From Gammaproteobacteria bacterium (GTDB taxonomy: Bacteria; Gemmatimonadota; Gemmatimonadetes; Longimicrobiales; Gaopeijiaceae), in the NCBI GenBank assembly GCA_028821195.1, contig JAPPHB010000085.1:66580-130579 (forward strand): a stretch of 64,000 nucleotides of DNA, written 5' to 3'. A program made the translations under genes and the position numbers. Positions 52,705 to 60,352 of the stretch are shown here, piece by piece. Position 1 is the first letter of the stretch; every line of letters starts with the position of its first letter. The notes under the pieces are model-generated. The model saw nothing but the letters and a program-made list of their open reading frames with translations. It was not told the origin of the DNA and searched no databases.

Positions 52705-52741
52705 TTGACAAAGTTATGACCAGTCATCCATACTGGTCATA
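52705..52741 (+). promoter_or_regulatory. promoter and operator of the vapBC operon at 52741-53375
   Basis: TTGACA (52705-52710) and CATACT (52729-52734) are 18 bases apart, placing the transcription start at or next to the ATG (52741), so the message is probably leaderless. A perfect inverted repeat with 10-bp arms (TATGACCAGT/ACTGGTCATA, 7-base centre, 52715-52741) covers the -10 box and the start codon. Confidence 0.7.
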
Positions 52742-52980
52742 TGGAAACCATCAACGCCTCGGACTTCAAGGCCCGCTGTCTGGCCATCCTCGACCGCGTG
52801 CAAGCGACAGGCGAGCGGATCGTGATTCTCAAGCGAGGCCGTCCCGTGGCCGAGTTGGGGCCATCGACTCGCGCCGAAACACGATATCCGCAGTCTGAAC
52901 TCAGGGGCACGGTCACGATCCTGGGTGATGTGATCGCACCGGCGGTTCCCCCCGAGCACTGGGAGAGCGTCGGCGAGTGA
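52741..52980 (+). CDS. vapB: Phd/YefM-type antitoxin (VapB)
   Basis: The 79-residue protein shows the Phd/YefM fold (INASDFKARCLAILDRVQAT, IVILKRGRPVAELGP) and the toxin-wrapping tail (ELRGTVTILGDVI). No ribosome-binding site precedes the ATG; the promoter position suggests a leaderless transcript. The operator is the 27-bp dyad that includes the start codon. It overlaps the toxin start by four bases. Confidence 0.92.
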   Translation: METINASDFKARCLAILDRVQATGERIVILKRGRPVAELGPSTRAETRYPQSELRGTVTILGDVIAPAVPPEHWESVGE

Positions 52981-53375
52981 TCGCCCTGCTCGACACCCAT
53001 GTCCTGATCTGGTGGCTTCAGGATCCCGCGCTCCTGTCGCCAGCCCAGAAACGCGTAACGGATGAAGCTGGTAAGGAGTCGCCGCTACGGGTATCTGACA
53101 TCTCGCTATGGGAGATCGCGACGCTCCATAGCCTTGGCCGCATCCGTCTTGCGATCCCCGTGAGGGAATGGCTTGAGAAGGCGGTTGCCCCACCGCTTGT
53201 CCGACGGCATGGCATCTCGCCGGCCATTGCCGCGGAGGTGGCCCGCCTTCCGGATTCCTTTCACCGAGACCCCGCCGATCGCATTCTCGTGGCGACCGCG
53301 CGCACCTTGGGCGCAACGCTCTTGACGCACGATCGTCGCATTCGGGAGTCGGGGCTGGTAGAGACGGTCTGCTAG
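52977..53375 (+). CDS. vapC: PIN-domain toxin (VapC)
   Basis: The GTG at 52977 gives 132 residues with the PIN ligands: D in LLDTHVLIWWL, E in ISLWEIATL, D in RDPADRILVATA and D in LTHDRRI. It resembles the VapC subgroup paired with Phd/YefM antitoxins and is expected to be an RNase. It ends ten bases before a convergent orphan antitoxin gene. Confidence 0.92.
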   Translation: MIALLDTHVLIWWLQDPALLSPAQKRVTDEAGKESPLRVSDISLWEIATLHSLGRIRLAIPVREWLEKAVAPPLVRRHGISPAIAAEVARLPDSFHRDPADRILVATARTLGATLLTHDRRIRESGLVETVC

Positions 53376-53385
53376 CCTCCGGTCA

Positions 53386-53622
53386 CTACCACTCCTCTCT
53401 CCCCTGCGCAGGTCCGGTGTCAATCTCGCCGTGGAGCGTTTCCGGCGACATCCGGGCCAGCATCTCGGTCAGATTGACGGCCCTCTTGCTCATCACGAGT
53501 TGATCGCCCGGGGGCACCAACTCGATCCTCGAACCCTCGCGGACGCCCCACTGCTCCGCGACGGACTGTGGAATGCGGATGGCCAGGCTGGACGGCGTGC
53601 GTAGGGTTGTCAGGTCACCCAC
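53386..53622 (-). CDS. MazE/AbrB-type antitoxin without a toxin partner
   Basis: A GTG at 53622 gives 78 residues: SSLAIRIPQSVAEQWGVREG, then the second AbrB strand pair (RIELVPPGDQLVMS) and a MazE-like tail (NLTEMLARMSPETLHGEID). The usual N-terminal QKWGNSLA is altered to LRTPSSLA. The start overlaps the end of the MaoC gene by 13 bases. A MazF toxin normally follows directly, but here the vapC gene comes from the other side, so the antitoxin is orphaned or is a remnant. Confidence 0.75.
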   Translation of the reverse strand: MGDLTTLRTPSSLAIRIPQSVAEQWGVREGSRIELVPPGDQLVMSKRAVNLTEMLARMSPETLHGEIDTGPAQGREEW

Positions 53623-54566
53623 CCGCGCATTGCGACTGCGCCTGACGGGGCGAGCGCCTCCACGATGCGCTCCTGCTGTGGACCGGATCCGTCCGCGTCG
53701 GCGGGTGGCCCGTGGCCCGCAAGTGCGATCGGCTGGTCTACGAAGAGCGGAGCCAGCGCCCGGTAGCGGAACTGCCTCACAGGACGCGGGCTGTGTCGCT
53801 GGGTGGCATCGAGGAGGACGAGTGCGGTAAGCGGCCCGTGCACCAGGAGCCCAGGATAGCCTTCCTGCTTCGTGACGTAGGGATGGTCGTAGTGGATGCG
53901 GTGGCCGTTGTAGGTCAGGGCCGAGAACTGGAAGAGGGTGACCGTGGTGGGAAGGAGAGTTTCCGTCCATTCCGGCGTGGGATCGGTACGCCCGCCGTTG
54001 CCGCCGGCCACGTCGTCCTCGTCCGTCGTAGCGGCTGTACCGCCGCCTTGGCGGGGTTCGGCCGCCCCTTGCCGCGCGGCCTGAGGCCGGTCTGTCGCAG
54101 TGGACGGGCGCGGCGCGGACTCCCGGTAGACGATTGCCTGCTCCTCCTCCACGCACCGGCGATCCCTCTGCAGGACCGTGTGGCCCACGGTCACGAACAC
54201 CAGCCGGCCGCTCCGCCCCCGCTTCTCGGTGATGCTCAGGATCTCCGACCTGAGTTCGGCCGGCTCACCGAGGACAACCGGCCGTAGTGCCCGGAGCGTC
54301 CCCCCCGCCCACATGCGCCGGGGCAGGTCGATGTCGGGCATGAAGTCTCCCCGCACCTCGTGTCCGTCGCGCGCCAGGCGGGAAGCGCGGACGGGCTGCC
54401 GGAAATAGAGCCAGTGCCATCCCAGCGGGAGGGGGTCGCCCTCCGAGATGGCGCGCGGATCGCGGTCGACCAGACCGAGCATGGCCTGGGCCGGCCCGGG
54501 CGCGAGAATGTCGGTGTGCACCCGCGTGCGCCTCTCGCCTTCGGCCGGCACCCCTGATTCCTTCAC
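53610..54566 (-). CDS. MaoC-like hydratase (mesaconyl-C4-CoA hydratase / HTD2 type)
   Basis: The 318-residue double hot-dog protein has an N-terminal FAS1-like dehydratase half (PLGWHWLYFRQPVRASRLAR, DGHEVRGDFMP) and a C-terminal MaoC half (LFQFSALTYNGHRIHYDHPY, GLLVHGPLTALVLLD), where the Asp/His pair of the hydratase motif (YNGHRIHYD) is visible. This combination is typical of mesaconyl-C4-CoA hydratases. It is the last gene of a three-gene operon and overlaps the lyase gene by four bases. Confidence 0.9.
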   Translation of the reverse strand: MKESGVPAEGERRTRVHTDILAPGPAQAMLGLVDRDPRAISEGDPLPLGWHWLYFRQPVRASRLARDGHEVRGDFMPDIDLPRRMWAGGTLRALRPVVLGEPAELRSEILSITEKRGRSGRLVFVTVGHTVLQRDRRCVEEEQAIVYRESAPRPSTATDRPQAARQGAAEPRQGGGTAATTDEDDVAGGNGGRTDPTPEWTETLLPTTVTLFQFSALTYNGHRIHYDHPYVTKQEGYPGLLVHGPLTALVLLDATQRHSPRPVRQFRYRALAPLFVDQPIALAGHGPPADADGSGPQQERIVEALAPSGAVAMRGWVT

Positions 54567-55483
54567 TTGCGTGCTTCCCGGTCGGCGGCCGCACGCGCCC
54601 GCGCCAGCACGCGCCTCGCCACCTCGGCGACCGGACGGTCCACCATGCTGCCCTCGAGTGCAACCGCGCCGCCGCCGGCCTCCCGGTCCGCGTCCAGAAT
54701 CCGGAGAGCGCGCTCGACCTCGAGTTCCGAAGGGGTGAACACCTCGTGGATGACCGGAAGCTGCGCCGGGTGGATGGCCATCTTTCCCGCGAATCCCAGG
54801 AGACGAACCCGGCCGGCCTCCTCGCGCAGGCGCCTCATCTCACCGAAATCGACCGAGGGCATGTCGATGGCGTCCAGGCCGCTCAGGGCGGCCGCGTGGA
54901 CCACGCGCGAGCGCGCGTAGAGAAGCGGCTCCCAGCTTGGGTCGGCGCGCAGTTCGAGAGCCAGATCGAAGCCGCCGAAAACCAGTCCGGCGACGGCCGG
55001 CGACGCCTGCCCGATGTCGGCCGCGTTCTCGAGTCCGAGTGCCGTCTCGATGAGCGCAAAGAGCGGCGCACCATCGCCGAGAAGCCCGGCCGCGCGGCGC
55101 AGCCCGGCGGCGGTCCTGACCTTGGGGATCATGAACGCGTCGGGTTGACGAATGTCGCGGAGCGCTTCGGCGTCCGCTCGCCCAAGGTCCGTTTCGGGGT
55201 CGTTGATGCGAACGATGAGGTAGGGCGGGTCGGCGGCGTTCCGGGGCCCTTCGGCTGCATGCTCCGCGAGAAAACGCACGGCCGCTTCACGCGCAACCGC
55301 CTTCCGCTGCGGCGGCACCGCGTCCTCCAGGTCGATGCACACGGCGTCGGCCCCGGCCGCCAGCGCCTTGCCGAAGCGGTCCGGGCGGTATCCCGGAACG
55401 AACAGGATCGAGCGGCAGCCAAGCCGCGCATGCGAACGTCCGCCCGTCCCGGCTCCCTCCGTTGCACGTGCCCCGTCGTTCAT
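54563..55483 (-). CDS. CitE-like CoA-ester lyase (HpcH/HpaI family)
   Basis: The 306-residue TIM-barrel protein has RSILFVPGYRPDRFGKALAA, the substrate/metal loop DAVCIDLEDAVPP, PKVRTAAGL and the second metal acid in IETALGLEN. FGGFDLALELR and GKMAIHPAQLPVI complete the family pattern. Members cleave citramalyl-CoA or methylmalyl/malyl-CoA to acetyl-CoA or propionyl-CoA plus an oxoacid. Together with the mesaconyl-CoA-type hydratase next to it, (S)-citramalyl-CoA or beta-methylmalyl-CoA is the probable substrate. Confidence 0.9.
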   Translation of the reverse strand: MNDGARATEGAGTGGRSHARLGCRSILFVPGYRPDRFGKALAAGADAVCIDLEDAVPPQRKAVAREAAVRFLAEHAAEGPRNAADPPYLIVRINDPETDLGRADAEALRDIRQPDAFMIPKVRTAAGLRRAAGLLGDGAPLFALIETALGLENAADIGQASPAVAGLVFGGFDLALELRADPSWEPLLYARSRVVHAAALSGLDAIDMPSVDFGEMRRLREEAGRVRLLGFAGKMAIHPAQLPVIHEVFTPSELEVERALRILDADREAGGGAVALEGSMVDRPVAEVARRVLARARAAADREARK

Positions 55484-55495
55484 CGTTCGCGTCCC

Positions 55496-56644
55496 CTAGA
55501 ACGACCTCGGCATGCCCAGCACGTGGGTCGCCACATGGCTGAGGACGAGGTTGTTCGCGACCGGGGCGATCAGGTACAGGCGGGCTTCGCGAAACTTGCG
55601 CTCGATCCCGTATTCGGCGGCCATCCCCCAGCCGCCGAAGGCGTCCATGGCCGCGTTGGCCGCCTTCCATGCCGCGCGCGAGGCCAAATACTTGGCCATG
55701 TTGGGACCGTCCCCGCGCGTCTCGCCCGCGTCGAAGTCCCGCGCCGCCTGGTCCCTGACCGCAGCCGCGGCGCGAACGTCCATGTACGCGTCCGCGATCG
55801 GGAACTGCACGCCCTGGTTCGCTCCGATGGGCCGGTCGAAGACGTGCCGGGAGCGGGCGTACTCCGATGCCCGGTCCACGAAGTAGAGCCCGTCCCCCAC
55901 CGACTCCGAAGCCAGCAGAATGCGCTCCGCGTTCATCCCCGACATGATGTAGCGGAAGCCCCGGCCCTCGTCGCCGATGCGGTTTGCAGCCGGAACCTCG
56001 ACGCCATCGAAAAAGACCTCGCAGCTCTCATGGTTGATCATGGTGTCGATGGGCTTCACCCGGAGCGCGTCCCCGGCGCCCCGCAGGTCCACGATGAACA
56101 CCGAGAGGCCGCCGGTGCGCTTCTCCACCTCGTCAAGCGGCGTCGTGCGCGCCAGCAGGATCATGAGGTCGGACTGGCGCACCCGCGAGATGAAGACCTT
56201 CTGTCCCGTGACGACATACCGGTGCCCCCGTCTCTCGGCGAAGGTGCGGATGCGGGTAGTGTCGGAGCCGGCGTCCGGCTCGGTTACGGCGAAGGCCTGC
56301 AACCGCAGTTCCCCGGATGCGATGCCGGGCAGAAACCGCCGCTTCTGCTCCTCCGAGCCGTGCCGCAGCACGGTCCCCATCGTGTACATCTGTGCGTGGC
56401 AGGCGGCGGAGTTTGCGCCGGAGCGGTTGATTTCCTCCAGGATGACGCTCGCCTCCCGGATGCCCAGCCCCATTCCTCCGTACTCCTCGGGGATGAGGCA
56501 CGCCAGGTATCCGGCCTGGGTCAGCGCGTCGACGAACTCGTGCGGGTAGGCGCGGGCTTCGTCCGAGGCGCGCCAGTAGTCGTTGTCGAAGCGGGCGCAG
56601 AGCGACCGCACGCCGGCGCGAAGCTCATCGTGGAGGGAGGCCAT
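55496..56644 (-). CDS. acyl-CoA dehydrogenase
   Basis: The ATG at 56644 gives 382 residues (a GTG lies one codon earlier). The acyl-CoA dehydrogenase signature AVTEPDAGSDTTRI, FAD/substrate loops (QAFAVTEP, VTGQKVFISR) and the C-terminal helical domain (DAFGGWGMAAEYGIERKFRE) are present. The catalytic Glu position is probably the AEYGIERKFREAR region. It oxidises an acyl-CoA to the enoyl-CoA, passing electrons to ETF. With the hydratase and CitE-like lyase downstream it forms a short branched dicarboxylic/acyl-CoA degradation operon; a CoA transferase is absent. Confidence 0.92.
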   Translation of the reverse strand: MASLHDELRAGVRSLCARFDNDYWRASDEARAYPHEFVDALTQAGYLACLIPEEYGGMGLGIREASVILEEINRSGANSAACHAQMYTMGTVLRHGSEEQKRRFLPGIASGELRLQAFAVTEPDAGSDTTRIRTFAERRGHRYVVTGQKVFISRVRQSDLMILLARTTPLDEVEKRTGGLSVFIVDLRGAGDALRVKPIDTMINHESCEVFFDGVEVPAANRIGDEGRGFRYIMSGMNAERILLASESVGDGLYFVDRASEYARSRHVFDRPIGANQGVQFPIADAYMDVRAAAAVRDQAARDFDAGETRGDGPNMAKYLASRAAWKAANAAMDAFGGWGMAAEYGIERKFREARLYLIAPVANNLVLSHVATHVLGMPRSF

Positions 56645-56655
56645 CACTCACCGGC

Positions 56656-58053
56656 TCATCGTCCCATCGAGTGCATGTCGCGCCCGCCGACGACATGCCT
56701 GATCACCCGCCCGCCGAGCATCACGAACCGAACATCCTTCGTCACATCGATGTCGTCGAGCGGATTGCCGGGCACGGCGATAATGTCCGCGAGCATGCCC
56801 GCGGCCAAGCGGCCCCGGTCGGGCGTGTCGAGCAGATCGGCGGCATGGACGGTCGCGGTGCGGAGGGCGTCCAGCTCGCTCATCCCCATTCCGACGTAGA
56901 CGCCGAACTCGCCGGCGTTCTCGCCGTGCGGCAGCACCGCCGCGTCCGTACCGAAGGCGATCAGGACGCCGCGGTCGATGGCCCGCTGCAGGCTCTGGCG
57001 CGCGAGCGGGGTGATCTCCTCGGCCTTGGCACGCACCAGGGGCGGCAACTGGTCGAGAGCGATCCGGTCGACCAGGTAGGTCGTCGGTACCAGGTAGGTT
57101 CCCTTCTCGATCATCAGGTCCATGATCTCGTCGGTGAGGATCGACCCGTGCTCGATGGATGCCACGCCAGCCTGGACCGCGGCCAGGATCCCCTCCGGGC
57201 CGTGTGCGTGCGCGGCGACCTTGATCCCGTGGCGGGCCGCCTCCTCGACCATGGCGGTCAGCTCCGCCAGCGTGTACTGCTGGGCGCCCACCGGGCCTTC
57301 CATCGACAGCACGCCCGCGGTGGCGCAGGTCTTTATCACCATTGCGCCGTGCTTGATCTGGTAGCGGACCGCCTCGACCACCTCCCAGGGTCCGTCCGCG
57401 ATGCCCTCTTCCGGGCCGCCCTCGCGGATGCCGGGCGCGAAGCCCGTTACGTCGCAGTGGCCGCCGGTGATGCCCAGCGAGTTGCGCGAGGGGATGATCC
57501 GGGGCGCGATGATGTCACCGCGCTCCACCGCCTTGCCGAGTTCGACCGTCACGTCGCCGCCGAAGTCGCGGACGGTGGTGAAACCGGCGCGCACGGTGAT
57601 TCCCCCGTACTTGACGGCGTTGAAGGCCTCGTACGCCTCTGTGCGGGTCACGGCATCCGTGAAGGAGGTTGCGCTGATCTGTCCGCCGAGATGGGTGTGC
57701 GTGTCGATCAGGCCGGGCAGCAGCGTGACGTCGCCCAGGTCCATGTCGTGCATCACTTCAGGCACGGACGCAGGATTCACCGAGGTGATGAGCCCGTCCT
57801 CGACCACGACCACCGCGTCCCGGTGCATCTCGCCCGTTTCCACATCCAGCAGGCGCGCGGCGCGCAGGACCGTGGGGCCCGAGTACATGCCCATGGGCTG
57901 CTGGGCGGCCAGGTGCTCGGGCGCAGCGATGTTCGTGAGGACCGGAATCGCCAAGGCGAGGATCGCGACTGCCGGGACGAGGGTCGCGTGGCCGCGAACG
58001 GGACTGTCAGCGTTCGCCGAAATCGAGCGGAAGCTACCGATGCAGCGCTTCAT
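56656..58053 (-). CDS. exported amidohydrolase (Xaa-Pro dipeptidase / imidazolonepropionase-like)
   Basis: The start at 58053 (MKRCIGSFRSIS) gives 465 residues with a hydrophobic segment (VPAVAILALAIPVLTNI) near 28-44. The complete binuclear metal site of the family is visible: HTH in IDTHTHLG, Lys in MVIKTCATAG, His in AAHAHG and IEHGS, and Asp in AFGTDAAVL. Relatives hydrolyse prolyl dipeptides, N-acyl amino acids or cyclic amides. It lies 11 bases upstream of the acyl-CoA dehydrogenase gene on the same strand. A 23-bp near-palindrome lies 140 bp upstream of the start, as for the propeller gene at 1128. Confidence 0.9.
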   Translation of the reverse strand: MKRCIGSFRSISANADSPVRGHATLVPAVAILALAIPVLTNIAAPEHLAAQQPMGMYSGPTVLRAARLLDVETGEMHRDAVVVVEDGLITSVNPASVPEVMHDMDLGDVTLLPGLIDTHTHLGGQISATSFTDAVTRTEAYEAFNAVKYGGITVRAGFTTVRDFGGDVTVELGKAVERGDIIAPRIIPSRNSLGITGGHCDVTGFAPGIREGGPEEGIADGPWEVVEAVRYQIKHGAMVIKTCATAGVLSMEGPVGAQQYTLAELTAMVEEAARHGIKVAAHAHGPEGILAAVQAGVASIEHGSILTDEIMDLMIEKGTYLVPTTYLVDRIALDQLPPLVRAKAEEITPLARQSLQRAIDRGVLIAFGTDAAVLPHGENAGEFGVYVGMGMSELDALRTATVHAADLLDTPDRGRLAAGMLADIIAVPGNPLDDIDVTKDVRFVMLGGRVIRHVVGGRDMHSMGR

Positions 58054-58192
58054 GGAGGCACCCTGGCTCGGGGTAAGGTTGGCGCGGGGTGGTGCGGAAC
58101 CGGAATTGATCCGATCCCGGTACCGGACGCAAGCGATCCCGCACACAACAGTTACATGTCCTTATCTGCAACGTAAACAGGGCGGACCTTGC

Positions 58193-58215
58193 AACCCTGC
58201 CGTTACGTAAGGGTT
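58193..58215. promoter_or_regulatory. 23-bp near-palindrome, copy 2
   Basis: Arms AACCCT and AGGGTT enclose a CGTTACG core, same length and orientation as copy 1 (1267-1289), with four base differences. It lies 140 bases upstream of the amidohydrolase start (58053) and 13 bases past the stop of the cytochrome gene. Probable operator. Confidence 0.6.
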
Positions 58216-58228
58216 TGCCTTGGGCGCG

Positions 58229-59068
58229 TCAGCGATCGCCCTCGCCGACCACGCACGCGGGCGTTTCGCCGCGCACCCAGGCGGCCAGCATCTGCCACTC
58301 GGGATCTTCCGTCGATGCCCAGCGGCGGGGGCCGCCGTGGAAGTAGTCTCCTCCCGCGGAGGGCGCCAGCGGATGCGTCAAGAGCCGGCTCATCATCGGC
58401 TCGCCGGGCTCCACGTAACGGCGCGCGAGCGCGTAGTTGCGCCGCGTCTCCTCCTCGTTCCAGAAGTCGCGGCCCTCGGGGACGGGCGGGGCGAAGCCGC
58501 GTACGCCGGAAGCGTGGCAGTGGACGCACTCCACGTCGCCCGGGCGCTTGTCGAGGAAGACGCGTTGCACGCAGTCACGGAAAAAGTCGGCGTCCAGACG
58601 CGGTCCGAAGGTGGTCTCGACGGGATCCGCCGCCGCGACCCAGTCGGCCATCGCGCGCCACTCCGGGTCATCCTTCGACTCGAAGAACTTCCCGCCCACA
58701 TGGAGTGGCGAACCGCCCGCCGACTCCACGAGGGGCTGCCTGAGGAGCCGGCTGCGGTCCGGATCCCCCGGGGTTACCAGGCGGGAGACGACCTCGAAGT
58801 TCCTGCGGGAATCCTCTTCCGACCAGAAGACCTCTCCCTCGGCGGTCTCGCGCAGCCGCTGCAGGCGCAGGGGCGTGCCCTGCTCGACGTGGCAGGTGGC
58901 GCACGGCGCGCGTCCCGGCCCCCATCCGCCGCGGTCGGCCAGGAAGATCGGCTCGACCGTCTCGCGGTAGTCCTCGAAGCTCAGCGGCGTCTGGCCCGCG
59001 ACCTCGCCGGCGCCGGCAAGCAACGCGACGAGCGCGAGGGCAAGCGCCAAGCCGGACCGCCCGAGCAT
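58229..59068 (-). CDS. diheme c-type cytochrome
   Basis: The ATG at 59068 gives 279 residues with a signal peptide (LALALALVALLAGAGEVAG). Two c-type heme sites are present, CATCH and CVHCH, in repeated halves that share DPEW, SRLL and AGGSPLH/AGGDYFHGG patterns, so the protein is an internal duplication. It resembles Planctomycete-type cytochrome C domain proteins. Periplasmic electron carrier or sensor; the partner is unknown, but the propeller gene 80 bases upstream on the same strand is a likely companion. Confidence 0.88.
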   Translation of the reverse strand: MLGRSGLALALALVALLAGAGEVAGQTPLSFEDYRETVEPIFLADRGGWGPGRAPCATCHVEQGTPLRLQRLRETAEGEVFWSEEDSRRNFEVVSRLVTPGDPDRSRLLRQPLVESAGGSPLHVGGKFFESKDDPEWRAMADWVAAADPVETTFGPRLDADFFRDCVQRVFLDKRPGDVECVHCHASGVRGFAPPVPEGRDFWNEEETRRNYALARRYVEPGEPMMSRLLTHPLAPSAGGDYFHGGPRRWASTEDPEWQMLAAWVRGETPACVVGEGDR

Positions 59069-59148
59069 CTTGCCCGCCAGCAGTGCGCGGATCCGACCCC
59101 GGCCGCAATCGGGCGACGATACATCCGCACCGGACCGCCCGACGCCGC

Positions 59149-60240
59149 TCACGGGAACACCACCGTCTTGTTGCGCTTCGGCACCTGGCCCACCGGAATG
59201 CGCGCGATCTCCCTCATCTCCTGCGTATCGACCACCGACACGTCGTTCGAGCCGGCGTTGGCCACGTACAGGTAGCGGCTGTCGGGCGTCATCGTCAGCC
59301 AGTCGGGGATGTGGCCGACCTCGACGCCCCCAAGGTATTCGAGATCCGGAAGTGACCACGCGTAGACGTACCCGTTGGGCTTGCTCGTCGACCAGAGCTG
59401 GCGCCCGTCCGGCGACACCGCGAGGCCGTGGCCCGGCGATCCCTGCAGCGCGTCGTTCGTCACGCGCGAAATCGGCAGGCTGGGCATGTCCAGCTTCTGC
59501 ACCACCTTCCGCTGCGCGAAGTCCACCACGTAGACGCCGTGATAGTTCGATATCTGGATGAACAGGCGCCAGGTCGAACCGTCCGGATGCGTCTCGAACG
59601 CCATGGGCCGCACGCCCCCGTCCGCGTAGCCGCCCGTGGTGCGCCCGCTGAAATGGAGCGACCAGATCGCCTCGTCGATCGAGGTGTCGATGATGGTCAG
59701 GGTGCGCGCGCCGATCATCCCTGCGGCGACGTGCCGCCCGTCGGGCGACATGAACACGTTGTGCACCGTCCCCAGCGTCGCGATCGACTTGACCACTTCG
59801 CCCTTCTCGAGGTCCACGACATCGACGCAACTGCAGTCCTGGATGATCGCGACGTATACCGTGCGGCCATCGTTGCTGATCGCGATGTTGTGCGGCCGTC
59901 CGGAGAGCGGGATCTGCTCCGTGACCTTCATGACGTCCGTCGGCACGATGTCCAGCGTGCGGTGGATCTCGTTGCTGAAGTAGAGGACGCTCCCGTCCGG
60001 CTGCGCCGCGACGCCGTGCGCCTTCGGGACCCCCTCGATGATCTGCACGACCTCGTTGGTGACCGGATCGATGATGTGCACGTTGTCGCCGGCCGAATTC
60101 GTCTGGACGATGCGCACATCGCCCGACTGGGCCGCTGCGGGGGCAGCCGTGGCCAGCGGAAACGACAGAGCCAGAGCGAGTAAGCCCGGGATGACCAGCC
60201 TCGAGGCCGGATGAACATGGGGCGGCAAAAGGTGTTTCAT
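59149..60240 (-). CDS. exported YVTN-type seven-bladed beta-propeller protein
   Basis: The start at 60240 (MKHLLPPHVHP, with GGAGG in front) gives 363 residues and a signal peptide (LVIPGLLALALSFPLATAA). Repeats of about 42 residues carry PDG..LY and SNDGRTVYVA motifs (for example SPDGRHVAAG, TPDSRYLYVANAGSNDVSVVD), the YVTN/cytochrome cd1-like propeller. An adjacent CSC (IIQDCSCVDVVD) is unusual. It is encoded before a diheme cytochrome, so a periplasmic redox or binding scaffold is likely; the ligand is unknown. Confidence 0.88.
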   Translation of the reverse strand: MKHLLPPHVHPASRLVIPGLLALALSFPLATAAPAAAQSGDVRIVQTNSAGDNVHIIDPVTNEVVQIIEGVPKAHGVAAQPDGSVLYFSNEIHRTLDIVPTDVMKVTEQIPLSGRPHNIAISNDGRTVYVAIIQDCSCVDVVDLEKGEVVKSIATLGTVHNVFMSPDGRHVAAGMIGARTLTIIDTSIDEAIWSLHFSGRTTGGYADGGVRPMAFETHPDGSTWRLFIQISNYHGVYVVDFAQRKVVQKLDMPSLPISRVTNDALQGSPGHGLAVSPDGRQLWSTSKPNGYVYAWSLPDLEYLGGVEVGHIPDWLTMTPDSRYLYVANAGSNDVSVVDTQEMREIARIPVGQVPKRNKTVVFP

Positions 60241-60352
60241 CGCAACCTCCGGGGTTCGCGCCAATCTGGACTCAAGGTACGGCGTGGTGCCTACGGCGGG
60301 CCATACTCAGCCGCGAAGAGGCGCCCGGACAGGCGAGGGGTAAGTACGCCAG

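Noticed and set aside
53386..54156. Longer form of the MazE-like protein extending into the MaoC gene
   Set aside because: The upstream part is an Arg/Gly-rich out-of-frame reading of the MaoC gene; AbrB-like sequence begins only near 53622.
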